NCBI RefSeq assembly: GCF_009380155.1
Contig: NZ_WHUV01000008.1
Span: 1 to 64,000 of the forward strand
From: Pseudomonas piscis
Lineage (GTDB): Bacteria; Pseudomonadota; Gammaproteobacteria; Pseudomonadales; Pseudomonadaceae
DNA: 64,000 nt
Direction of reading: 5' to 3'
Within the stretch, counting starts at the first letter, position 1; every line of letters starts with the position of its first letter. A program made the translations under genes and the position numbers. Below are positions 15,307 to 23,721 of the stretch, one piece after another. Below the pieces are notes generated by a model. That model did no database searches. It was not told the origin of the DNA and saw nothing but the letters and a program-made list of their open reading frames with translations.

Positions 15307-16620
15307 TCAGGCCCTTTTGATCGGAACCACATTGGCATTCAGCTCAGCACGATGCGCATAGTCGTATGGGGTAACGTGCTTCTCGCGGTTCGCATCGAGG
15401 TAGTCCGCCCACCACTGAACCATCAGCCGGCGCTCCTCGATGTACTCAGCCTTGTGGATGTAGGCGGCTCGCACGCTGTTGCGCTCTTGGTGGCTCATCT
15501 GGCGCTCTACCGCATCCTTGCCCCACAGCCCCGATTCGACCAGTGCAGAACAGGCTATGGCTCTGAACCCATGGCCACACACTTCGGTTTTGGTGTCATA
15601 GCCCATGCGCCGCAGAGCCTTGTTCACCGTGTTCTCGCTCATGGGCTTCCAGTGGTTGCTATCGCCGGCAAACACCAGGTCGAAGCGTCCAGTTAGCTGG
15701 CGCACCTGCTCGAGCGTAGCCAGGGCCTGGCGACTCAATGGCACCAGGTGGGGAGTGCTCATCTTGGAACCTCGATGGGAGTTCTTCACACCCTCGATCT
15801 GCTGGCGCTCGCCAGGGATCTCCCACATGGAGCGGCCGGTGTCGATCTCTGGCCAGCGAGCGAACCGCAGTTCACTGGACCGGATGAAGACCAGCAGGGT
15901 GAGCTGTGTTGCTAGCCGGGTCAGCGGGCGACCGGTGTCGCTATCGATTCTTTGCAGCAACTCAGGCAGACGATCCAGCGCCAGCGCAGGTCGGTGGATT
16001 GTTTTGCGCGTTGCAGTGGCGCCCTGCAGGTCCACTGCCGGATTCGTGTCTATATGGCCATGCTGGACGGCCATGCGCATGATCCCTGTCATGTACTGCC
16101 GCAGCCGGCTGGCAGTATCCAGAACTTCACGCTTCTCCACGGCCTTGAGCGGCGCCAGAAGGTCGCGGGTCTTCAATCCAGCCACCGGGCGCTGGCCCAG
16201 GGCTGGGAGCAGGTAAGTTTCGATCCGCCGCCAAATCGTCGCGGCATGGCCTGGAGACCATTTCTTCGAACATGCCTCGTGCCAATCCTTGGCCAGCACG
16301 CCAAAGGTGTTGGCCCTGGCATTCGCCGCCTCGATCTTTCCTTGCCTGGCGTTCTCGATCGGGTCTCTACCATGCGCCAGCAACTCCAGAGCTTCGGCAC
16401 GGCGCTCCCGTGCTGCCTTTAGGGTCAACGCTGGATAGTTGCCGAAGGTGGCCAACCCTTCCCTGCCATCAGGCCGCTTGAACTTCATGCGCCAGATTTT
16501 GCTGCCGTTCTTCTTGACCAGCAGGAACAGGCCCTGCCCGTCGAACAGGGTGTAGTCCTTGTCTCGCGGCTTGGCGGCCTCGCATTTGGGGTCTGACAGG
16601 GGGGTAACGGTGCGTGCCAT
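15307..16620 (-). CDS. P4-type tyrosine integrase
   Basis: 437 residues: N-terminal DUF4102 arm-binding domain (DGQGLFLLVKKNGSKIWRMK, FGNYPALTLKAARERRAEAL), SAM-like core-binding domain, and C-terminal catalytic domain. Catalytic residues seen: Arg in IRSSELRFARW (about 250), HGFR (about 350), His in RQMSHQERNS, and Tyr in AAYIHKAEYIEERR (387 or 393). It integrates the element into the 3' end of the adjacent tRNA-Thr. It reads away from the tRNA, with about 160 bp of upstream sequence holding GTATAC repeats. Confidence 0.93.
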   Translation of the reverse strand: MARTVTPLSDPKCEAAKPRDKDYTLFDGQGLFLLVKKNGSKIWRMKFKRPDGREGLATFGNYPALTLKAARERRAEALELLAHGRDPIENARQGKIEAANARANTFGVLAKDWHEACSKKWSPGHAATIWRRIETYLLPALGQRPVAGLKTRDLLAPLKAVEKREVLDTASRLRQYMTGIMRMAVQHGHIDTNPAVDLQGATATRKTIHRPALALDRLPELLQRIDSDTGRPLTRLATQLTLLVFIRSSELRFARWPEIDTGRSMWEIPGERQQIEGVKNSHRGSKMSTPHLVPLSRQALATLEQVRQLTGRFDLVFAGDSNHWKPMSENTVNKALRRMGYDTKTEVCGHGFRAIACSALVESGLWGKDAVERQMSHQERNSVRAAYIHKAEYIEERRLMVQWWADYLDANREKHVTPYDYAHRAELNANVVPIKRA

Positions 16621-16621
16621 A

Positions 16622-16754
16622 GGTATACGTTTTCTCGTCGAACCGGTGTATACCCTAACGTATACCTAAAACAGGTATATACCTAGAGACAGAACGAAAT
16701 AGGCAGAAACAAGAAAACCCTTACTAGGCTGGATTTTCAGGGGGTTCCGTATAC
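16622..16754. promoter_or_regulatory. Integrase upstream region with repeated GTATAC sites
   Basis: GTATAC-type words occur at 16622-16628, 16648-16654, 16660-16666 (12 bp apart, both GTATACC), 16673-16684 (AGGTATATACCT) and 16749-16754. They lie between the integrase start and the tRNA end. Likely roles are integrase arm sites, excisionase sites or an autoregulatory operator. Confidence 0.5.
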
Positions 16755-16781
16755 AGGGAGAGACGTATCGGAACAGCTGGA

Positions 16782-16857
16782 TGGTGCCGGAGACAGGAAT
16801 CGAACCTGCGACCTTCGCGTTACGAGTGCGCTGCTCTACCGACTGAGCTACACCGGC
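16782..16857 (-). tRNA. tRNA-Thr (anticodon CGT)
   Basis: The minus strand folds as a 76-base tRNA beginning GCCGGTG and ending in the encoded CCA. The anticodon loop is CTCGTAA with anticodon CGT (reads ACG), and the T arm contains GGTTCGATTCC. Its 3' end faces the integrase, the usual arrangement when the tRNA end is the attachment site; the tRNA itself is intact. Confidence 0.95.
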
Positions 16858-16929
16858 GTGGGCTTAACCTAGCACCGGCGCCCGGGGCGCGCCAGGCAAG
16901 AGGGCAAAGAGATATCAAGCGCAGATAGC

Positions 16930-16958
16930 AAAACGCCCCGAACCAGTCGGGGCGTTTG
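16930..16958 (-). terminator. Rho-independent terminator after pnp
   Basis: On the minus strand AACGCCCCGACTGGTTCGGG pairs as a perfect stem (AAACGCCCCG / CGGGGCGTTT) about 30 bp after the pnp stop, followed by TT and a T-rich stretch. Confidence 0.85.
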
Positions 16959-16985
16959 CTTGTTCAGCGTGAGGCTAGCGGGTGA

Positions 16986-19091
16986 TCAAACGCCCGAAGC
17001 CTTGGCTGCCGCCACGTCCTTGATGGACAGCTTGATACGGCCGCGGTTGTCCACGTCCAGTACCAGCACTTCCACTTCCTGGCCTTCTTTCAGGATGTCG
17101 GTGACTTTCTCTACGCGAGCGTCGCTCAGCATGGAGATGTGCACCAGACCGTCCTTGCCCGGCAGGATGTTGACGAAGGCACCGAAGTCGACGATGCGCT
17201 CAACCTTGCCCAGGTAGATCTTGCCGATCTCGGCTTCTGCGGTGATGCCCAGGACGCGCTGGCGAGCTGCCTCTGCCGCTTCCTTGGTTTCGCCGAAGAT
17301 CTTGATCGAACCGTCGTCTTCGATGTCGATCGAAGCCTTGGTTTCTTCGCAGATCGCGCGGATGGTGGCGCCGCCTTTACCGATGACGTCACGGATCTTG
17401 TCGGTGTCGATCTTCATCGCGATCATGGTCGGAGCGTTGGCCGACAGCTCGGTACGCGACTGGCCGATCACCTGGTTCATCTGGCCGAGGATATTCAGGC
17501 GAGCTTCCAGGGCCTGGCCCAGGGCGATCTCCATGATTTCTTCGGTGATGCCCTTGATCTTGATGTCCATCTGCAGCGCGGTTACGCCTTTGGCGGTACC
17601 GGCTACCTTGAAGTCCATGTCGCCCAGGTGGTCTTCGTCACCCAGGATGTCGGTCAGGACGGCGAACTTCTCGCCTTCCTTCACCAGACCCATGGCGATA
17701 CCGGCAACCGGAGCCTTCATTGGTACACCGGCGTCCATCAGGGCCAGGGAAGCACCGCAGACCGAAGCCATGGAGCTGGAGCCGTTGGACTCGGTGATTT
17801 CCGATACCACACGGATGGTGTACGGGAACACGTCGGTGTCCGGCAGCATGGCCTGGACGGAACGACGGGCCAGGCGACCGTGGCCGATTTCACGACGACC
17901 AGCACCGCCCATGCGGCCACACTCGCCCACCGAGAACGGCGGGAAGTTGTAGTGCAGCATGAAGGGGTCTTTCTTTTCGCCTTCGAGGGTGTCCAGCAGC
18001 TGGGCGTCACGGGCAGTACCCAGGGTCGCGACGACCAGGGCCTGGGTTTCGCCACGGGTGAACAGGGCCGAACCGTGGGTCTTGGCCAGAACGCCGACTT
18101 CGATATTCAGCGGACGTACGGTGCGAGTGTCGCGGCCGTCGATACGTGGCTTGCCGTTGACGATGTTCTCGCGAACGGTGCGGTATTCGATCTCGCCGAA
18201 AGCGGCCTTGACGTCGGCAGCCGATGGCTGGCCTTCTTCGCCGGAGAGCTTGGCGACCACTTGGTCCTTCAGCTCGCCCAGGCGGGCATAACGGTCGGCC
18301 TTGACGGTGATGGTGTAGGCCTGGGAGATGGCGTCGCCGAACTCGGCGCGGATGGCACCCAGCAGCTCGGTAGCTTCGGCGGCAGGCGCCCAGTCCCAAG
18401 TTGGCTTGGCAGCTTCGGCGGCCAGTTCCTTGACGGCCTTGATCACCGACTGGAATTCGTCGTGGGCGAACAGCACGGCGCCCAGCATCTGGTCTTCGGT
18501 CAGTTCCTTGGCTTCGGACTCAACCATCAGTACCGCTTCTTCGGTACCGGCTACGACCATGTCCAGGCTCGAAGCAGCCAGTTGCTCGTAGGTTGGGTTC
18601 AGCAGGTAGCCGGTGCTTTCGTGGAAAGCGACGCGAGCAGCGCCGATCGGGCCATCGAAAGGAATGCCGGAGATGGCCAGGGCAGCGGAGGTACCGATCA
18701 TCGCAGCGATGTCCGGATCGGTCTTCTTGCTGGTGGAAACCACGGTGCAGACAACCTGCACTTCGTTCATGAAGCCTTCTGGGAACAGTGGGCGGATCGG
18801 ACGGTCGATCAGACGCGAGGTCAGGGTTTCTTTCTCGGAAGGACGGCCTTCACGCTTGAAGAAACCACCAGGGATCTTGCCGGCGGCGTAGGTTTTTTCC
18901 TGGTAGTGGACAGACAGAGGGAAGAAGCCTTTGCCTGGATCGGCTTGCTTGGCACCCACTACGGTCACCAATACGCTGACGTCGTCGTCAACGGTGACCA
19001 ATACTGCGCCGGAGGCCTGACGGGCGATACGGCCAGTCTCGAGGGTTACGGTCGACTGACCGAACTGGAATTTCTTGATTACCGGGTTCAC
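16986..19091 (-). CDS. pnp: Polyribonucleotide nucleotidyltransferase
   Basis: 701 residues, the usual PNPase length. Two RNase PH domains, a KH domain (IGKGGATIRAICEETKAS near 560) and a C-terminal S1 domain (GKVERIVDFGAFVNILPGKD near 630) are present. It degrades RNA 3' to 5' by phosphorolysis and works in the degradosome. It lies downstream of rpsO as in most gamma-proteobacteria; the 200-bp gap holds a processed-looking hairpin. Confidence 0.98.
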   Translation of the reverse strand: MNPVIKKFQFGQSTVTLETGRIARQASGAVLVTVDDDVSVLVTVVGAKQADPGKGFFPLSVHYQEKTYAAGKIPGGFFKREGRPSEKETLTSRLIDRPIRPLFPEGFMNEVQVVCTVVSTSKKTDPDIAAMIGTSAALAISGIPFDGPIGAARVAFHESTGYLLNPTYEQLAASSLDMVVAGTEEAVLMVESEAKELTEDQMLGAVLFAHDEFQSVIKAVKELAAEAAKPTWDWAPAAEATELLGAIRAEFGDAISQAYTITVKADRYARLGELKDQVVAKLSGEEGQPSAADVKAAFGEIEYRTVRENIVNGKPRIDGRDTRTVRPLNIEVGVLAKTHGSALFTRGETQALVVATLGTARDAQLLDTLEGEKKDPFMLHYNFPPFSVGECGRMGGAGRREIGHGRLARRSVQAMLPDTDVFPYTIRVVSEITESNGSSSMASVCGASLALMDAGVPMKAPVAGIAMGLVKEGEKFAVLTDILGDEDHLGDMDFKVAGTAKGVTALQMDIKIKGITEEIMEIALGQALEARLNILGQMNQVIGQSRTELSANAPTMIAMKIDTDKIRDVIGKGGATIRAICEETKASIDIEDDGSIKIFGETKEAAEAARQRVLGITAEAEIGKIYLGKVERIVDFGAFVNILPGKDGLVHISMLSDARVEKVTDILKEGQEVEVLVLDVDNRGRIKLSIKDVAAAKASGV

Positions 19092-19223
19092 GGTGTCCTA
19101 CCTTCTTTGTGGCTCTTGGGGAAACTTGTGTTCTTGCGAAATTCTTGGGCAACAGCGGGAATCGGCCCAGCCTTTATTGTCCAGGTAAAACTACAGCCCA
19201 GATAAAACTTGAGGCTGGAAGCC

Positions 19224-19260
19224 TGCCATACGCCGGCGGAAAAACCGCTGACGCATGGCA
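19224..19260 (-). promoter_or_regulatory. Hairpin in the rpsO-pnp intergenic region
   Basis: TGCCATGCGTCAGCGG and CCGCCGGCGTATGGCA pair around a short T-rich loop. In E. coli the same interval holds the rpsO attenuator and an RNase III site through which PNPase controls its own mRNA; a similar role here is inferred. Confidence 0.6.
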
Positions 19261-19289
19261 AGCAACCAACCTCATAGCGCAATCGCTGA

Positions 19290-19559
19290 TTAGCGACGCA
19301 GACCCAGACGACCGATCAGGGTGCTGTAACGGCTCAGGTCCTTGCCCTTCAGGTAGTCCAGCAGCTTACGACGCTGGTTTACCATGCGGATCAGGCCACG
19401 ACGGGAGTGGTGGTCTTTACCGTTGGCCTTGAAGTGACCTTGCAGTTTGTTGATGTTGGCGGTCAGCAGTGCAACTTGCACTTCTGGCGAACCAGTGTCA
19501 CCAACAGCTTGCTGGTAGTCGGCTACGATCTGAGCTTTTTCTTCAACGCTGAGTGCCAT
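19290..19559 (-). CDS. rpsO: 30S ribosomal protein S15
   Basis: 89 residues starting MALSVEEKAQIVADYQQ and ending GRLGLRR, the standard S15 length. It binds 16S rRNA early in assembly and can repress its own mRNA. The upstream in-frame extension to 19703 is not used; the ATG at 19559 follows AAGGAA. Confidence 0.98.
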   Translation of the reverse strand: MALSVEEKAQIVADYQQAVGDTGSPEVQVALLTANINKLQGHFKANGKDHHSRRGLIRMVNQRRKLLDYLKGKDLSRYSTLIGRLGLRR

Positions 19560-19579
19560 GTGGGCATTCCTTATATCAG

Positions 19580-19601
19580 GAAACTGTTCAAGAACAGTTT
19601 C
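19580..19601 (-). promoter_or_regulatory. Perfect inverted repeat in the rpsO leader
   Basis: GAAACTGTTC-AA-GAACAGTTTC, a 10-bp perfect stem about 20 bp upstream of the rpsO start. It could be a translational or transcriptional control element for rpsO; no T-run follows directly. Confidence 0.5.
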
Positions 19602-19699
19602 AACAGGCCAGGGACAAATCCCTGTATCTAAAAAAGAGTGGTGACCGTGCCTGCTGACAGCCACACTCGCCAGCCCGCTGTTACCCGGACTGGTTTCGG

Positions 19700-20617
19700 T
19701 CACTCTGACCGAATCAGTCGACGCGGCGCGATGCGCCCGTCTTCGCTCACTTCACCGATACCGATGAAGCGACCGTTGTGATCTTGTACCCGCACCATGC
19801 CGAACTTCGGTGCATCGGGAGCGCGTACCGGTTGGCCATTGAGCCAGTAGAACGCACTGTGTTCCGAGAAGTGCAGCAAGGGCCAATCCTGCAGGCCGCT
19901 ATCCGATGGCATCAGGAAACGATCAACCGCCTCGTTGCCACCTTCGGCATGCACTGCCTCGAGCTCTTCCAGAGTGACCGTCTGGGCCAGGCTGAAAGGG
20001 CCGGCCTGGGTCCGCCGCAGTTCCGCGACGTACGCACCACAACCGAGCTTCTCACCAATATCCTCCACCAGGGTGCGGATATAGGTGCCTTTGCTGCAAT
20101 CCACCGCCAGGCGAGCGGTGTCACCTTCGCAGGCGAGCAATTCCAGGCGCGCAATAGTAACAGAACGCGGTTCGCGCTCCACCACTTCCCCTGCACGAGC
20201 CAGCTTGTAGAGAGGCTGGCCATCGCGCTTGAGGGCGGAGTACATCGGTGGTATCTGCTTGATTTCACCACGAAATTCCGGCAATACCGCTTCGATATCG
20301 GCACGACCAACGGTCACTTCGCGGGTACGCAGGACTTCGCCTTCGGCATCCGCGGTGCTGGTGGTCTTGCCCATTTGCATCAGGGTTTCGTAACCCTTGT
20401 CGGAATCGAGCAGGTATTGCGAGAACTTGGTGGCCTCGCCGAAGCACAGCGGCAGCACGCCGGTGGCCAGGGGGTCGAGGCTGCCGGTATGGCCGGCCTT
20501 CTCGGCATTGAGCAGCCAGCGAACCTTCTGCAATGCCGCGTTGGAGGTGAAGCCCAGGGGCTTGTCCAACAGGATGATGCCGCTGACGTTACGGCGGATA
20601 CGCTTGACCTGGGCCAC
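19700..20617 (-). CDS. truB: tRNA pseudouridine-55 synthase
   Basis: 305 residues. The catalytic motif GSLDPLATGVLPLCFGEATK near residue 45 includes the active Asp, and the C-terminal PUA-like domain is present (FGMVRVQDHNGRFIGIGEV). It makes the universal T-loop pseudouridine. It lies 3 bp after rbfA. Confidence 0.97.
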   Translation of the reverse strand: MAQVKRIRRNVSGIILLDKPLGFTSNAALQKVRWLLNAEKAGHTGSLDPLATGVLPLCFGEATKFSQYLLDSDKGYETLMQMGKTTSTADAEGEVLRTREVTVGRADIEAVLPEFRGEIKQIPPMYSALKRDGQPLYKLARAGEVVEREPRSVTIARLELLACEGDTARLAVDCSKGTYIRTLVEDIGEKLGCGAYVAELRRTQAGPFSLAQTVTLEELEAVHAEGGNEAVDRFLMPSDSGLQDWPLLHFSEHSAFYWLNGQPVRAPDAPKFGMVRVQDHNGRFIGIGEVSEDGRIAPRRLIRSE

Positions 20618-20620
20618 CGC

Positions 20621-21022
20621 TTACTCCTTGGTGTCTTCAGGAGCAGAGGCTTCGCCGTGCAGGCTGTCTTCAGCCACGGCACGCTCGATCAGCGCCGACA
20701 GGTGCGCGCCACGGGCCACACTCTCGTCGTAATGGAAGTGCAAATGCGGCACGCTGCGCAGCTTCATTTCGCGGGCCAGTTGCATGCGCAGGAAACCTGC
20801 AGCCGAGTTCAGCACCTTGATGCTCTGGGCGATGGACTCGGCGCCTTCCTGGCCCATGACGGTGATGTAGATCTTCGCGTGGCCGACATCGCGGCTGACG
20901 TCCACGGCGGTGATGGTCACCAGGCCGACACGTGGATCCTTGACTTCGCGGCGGATCAGTTGCGCCAGTTCGCGCTGCATCTGATCGCCGATGCGTTGGG
21001 TACGGCTATATTCTTTTGCCAT
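20621..21022 (-). CDS. rbfA: Ribosome-binding factor A
   Basis: 133 residues; KH-type fold with the typical start MAKEYSRTQRIGDQMQRELA and DVSRDVGHAKIYITVMG core. It assists late 30S maturation. It stands between infB and truB, the conserved order. Confidence 0.96.
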   Translation of the reverse strand: MAKEYSRTQRIGDQMQRELAQLIRREVKDPRVGLVTITAVDVSRDVGHAKIYITVMGQEGAESIAQSIKVLNSAAGFLRMQLAREMKLRSVPHLHFHYDESVARGAHLSALIERAVAEDSLHGEASAPEDTKE

Positions 21023-21076
21023 GTCTTGTTACCTGTTACTGCCTCACGGCGAAACCCGTGTGGTCTGAAAGCGGCA

Positions 21077-21110
21077 AACGCCCGGCCTGGCAGAAGCCGG
21101 ACCGGGCGTT
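21077..21110 (-). terminator. GC-rich hairpin between infB and rbfA
   Basis: AACGCCCGG and CCGGGCGTT flank an inner pairing region (GGCCTGGC/GCCGG). It lacks a clear T-run, so it is probably a partial attenuator or processing site inside the operon. Confidence 0.45.
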
Positions 21111-21181
21111 GCGTTTAGAGCCCGCCAGCGATGCCGCGCATTTGCATGCGGCGATCCATCGGGGCTCTTGAAGTGCGCGAG

Positions 21182-23695
21182 TCAGAGGCTGCGAGCAACC
21201 TGGACCTTCTCGAAGACTTCGATCTTGTCGCCAACCTTGACGTCGTTGTAGCTCTTGACGCCGATACCGCATTCCATGCCGGCACGCACTTCGGAAGCGT
21301 CATCCTTGAAGCGGCGCAGGGATTCCAGCTCGCCTTCGAAGATAACGATGTCTTCACGCAGTACGCGGATCGGACGGTTACGGTGCACGACACCTTCGAT
21401 GACCATGCAACCGGCGATCGCACCGAACTTCGGCGAACGGAACACGTCGCGGACTTCGGCGATACCCAGGATGTTCTCCCGGACGTCGCTGCCCAGCATA
21501 CCGGTCAGGGCTTTCTTGACGTCTTCGATGATGTCGTAGATCACGTTGTAGTAACGCATATCCAGACCTTCCTGCTCGACGATCTTGCGCGCGCCGGCAT
21601 CGGCACGCACGTTGAAGCCGAACAGTACAGCGTTGGAAGCCAGTGCCAGGTTGGCGTCGCTCTCGGTGATACCACCGACGCCGCCGCCGACCACGCGTAC
21701 TTGCACTTCGTCGTTGCCCAGGCCGTTCAACGCACCTTGCAGGGCTTCCAGCGAACCACGGACGTCGGACTTGAGGACGATGTTGAGCGTCTTCTTCTCT
21801 TCCTGGCCCATGCTTTCGAAGATGTTTTCCAGCTTGCCGGCGTGGGCGCGGGCCAGCTTGACCTCGCGGAACTTGCCTTGACGGAACAGGGCCACTTCAC
21901 GGGCCTTCTTCTCGTCAGCCACCACGCTCATCTCGTCGCCAGCGTCCGGGGTACCGTCCAGGCCGAGGATCTCGACCGGAATGGCCGGGCCCGCTTCCTT
22001 GATCGGCTTGCCGTTCTCGTCGAGCATGGCGCGCACGCGGCCATAGTTCGAACCAACCAGCACCATGTCGCCCTGACGCAGGGTACCGTCCTGAACCAGC
22101 ACGGTAGCCACCGGACCACGACCCTTGTCGAGACGGGACTCGACCACTACGCCACGGCCAGGGGCCGAAGGCATTGCGGTGAGTTCCAGTACCTCGGCTT
22201 GCAGCAGGACGGCTTCGAGCAGGTCGTCGACGCCAGTACCCATTTTCGCGGAGACCGGTACGAACGGAGTATCGCCACCCCAGTCTTCCGGAGTCACGCC
22301 GTGCGCTGCGAGCTCGCTGCGGATACGGTCCAGGTCAGCACCCGGCTTGTCGATCTTGTTCACCGCAACCACTAGCGGAACGCCAGCAGCCTGGGCGTGC
22401 TGGACAGCTTCGATGGTCTGCGGCATCACGCCGTCGTCCGCCGCGACCACCAGGATCACGATGTCGGTCGCCTTGGCACCACGGGCACGCATTGCGGTAA
22501 ACGCGGCGTGACCAGGAGTGTCGAGGAAGGTGACCATGCCACGCTCAGTTTCCACGTGGTAGGCACCGATGTGCTGGGTAATGCCACCGGCTTCGCCCGC
22601 AGCCACCTTGGCGCGGCGGATGTAGTCCAGCAGCGAGGTCTTACCGTGGTCAACGTGGCCCATTACGGTCACGACCGGCGCACGGGAAACCGCTTCACCT
22701 TCGAACTTCAGGGACTCGGCCAGGGAATCTTCCAGGGCGGTGTCGCTGATCAGGGTCACCTTGTGGCCCAGTTCCTCGGCAACCAGCTGGGCAGTTTCCT
22801 GGTCCAGTACCTGGTTGATGGTGGCTGGGGTACCCAGCTTGAACATGAACTTGATGACTTCAGCAGCCTTCACCGACATCTGCTGGGCCAGTTCGCCCAC
22901 GGTGATGGTCTCGCCGATCTGCACGTCACGAATCACCGGCCCGGTAGGGTTCTGGAAACCGTGAGCGTTGCGTTTCTTCAGCTTGGCCTTGCCGCGGCCA
23001 CCACGACGGAAGCCATCGCTTTCTTCGTCGGTGGTACGCGGGGCAACGCGTGGCGCAGGAGCCTTTTCCTTGACCGAGGCACGATGCGGAGCGTTCTTGC
23101 GCTCGCCATCGCCACCACGGCGGTTGTCGTCGTTGCGGGACTTGTCCGGACGACGTTGTTCATCCTTCTTGCGAGCATCCGCAACCGGAGCTGGAGCCGC
23201 CGCTGGCGCCTCCTGCACAGGCTCGACCGCCACCGGGGCTGGTTCCGCGACAGCTTCGACAACAGGCTCGGCAACCGGAGCAGGCTGACGACGCGCTTCT
23301 TCTTCGGCGCGGCGCTTGGCTTCTTCTTCAGCCTTTTGACGGGCAGCATTTTCTACTGCGCGACGTTCTTCCAGTTCACGCTGGCGCTCGGCTTCGATTT
23401 CTTCCGGGCTGCGCTGCACGAAGACTTTCTTCTTGCGCACTTCAACGCTGATGCTCTTGCTGCCAGCGACACGCAGGGTGCTGGTGGTCTTGCGCTGCAA
23501 AGTGATCTTGCGCGGTTCTTCCACTTTCGCCTTGTGGCTGCTTTTCAGGTGAGTCAGCAGCGATTGTTTCTCGCTGTCGCTCACATGTTCCTCGGCGGCG
23601 GTGTGCGGCAGACCTGCCTCACGCATCTGCTGCAGCAGGCGCTCTACCGGTGTTTTGACCTCATCGGCCAGTTGTTTCACCGTGACTTGCGTCAT
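21182..23695 (-). CDS. infB: Translation initiation factor IF-2
   Basis: 837 residues. N-terminal IF2N domain, a long charged and Ala/Glu/Arg-rich linker (about 95-230), then the GTPase domain with GHVDHGKTS near 346, DTPGHAAF and NKIDKPGAD, followed by the fMet-tRNA-binding C-domains. It brings initiator tRNA to the 30S subunit. It follows nusA by 26 bp. Confidence 0.98.
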   Translation of the reverse strand: MTQVTVKQLADEVKTPVERLLQQMREAGLPHTAAEEHVSDSEKQSLLTHLKSSHKAKVEEPRKITLQRKTTSTLRVAGSKSISVEVRKKKVFVQRSPEEIEAERQRELEERRAVENAARQKAEEEAKRRAEEEARRQPAPVAEPVVEAVAEPAPVAVEPVQEAPAAAPAPVADARKKDEQRRPDKSRNDDNRRGGDGERKNAPHRASVKEKAPAPRVAPRTTDEESDGFRRGGRGKAKLKKRNAHGFQNPTGPVIRDVQIGETITVGELAQQMSVKAAEVIKFMFKLGTPATINQVLDQETAQLVAEELGHKVTLISDTALEDSLAESLKFEGEAVSRAPVVTVMGHVDHGKTSLLDYIRRAKVAAGEAGGITQHIGAYHVETERGMVTFLDTPGHAAFTAMRARGAKATDIVILVVAADDGVMPQTIEAVQHAQAAGVPLVVAVNKIDKPGADLDRIRSELAAHGVTPEDWGGDTPFVPVSAKMGTGVDDLLEAVLLQAEVLELTAMPSAPGRGVVVESRLDKGRGPVATVLVQDGTLRQGDMVLVGSNYGRVRAMLDENGKPIKEAGPAIPVEILGLDGTPDAGDEMSVVADEKKAREVALFRQGKFREVKLARAHAGKLENIFESMGQEEKKTLNIVLKSDVRGSLEALQGALNGLGNDEVQVRVVGGGVGGITESDANLALASNAVLFGFNVRADAGARKIVEQEGLDMRYYNVIYDIIEDVKKALTGMLGSDVRENILGIAEVRDVFRSPKFGAIAGCMVIEGVVHRNRPIRVLREDIVIFEGELESLRRFKDDASEVRAGMECGIGVKSYNDVKVGDKIEVFEKVQVARSL

Positions 23696-23721
23696 GCACT
23701 TCTCTCCTCAGGCCGCGCCTA

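Noticed and set aside
17139..19205. 688-residue ORF opposite pnp
   Set aside because: Antisense frame of a GC-rich gene; His/Gly/Asp-rich translation with no domain.
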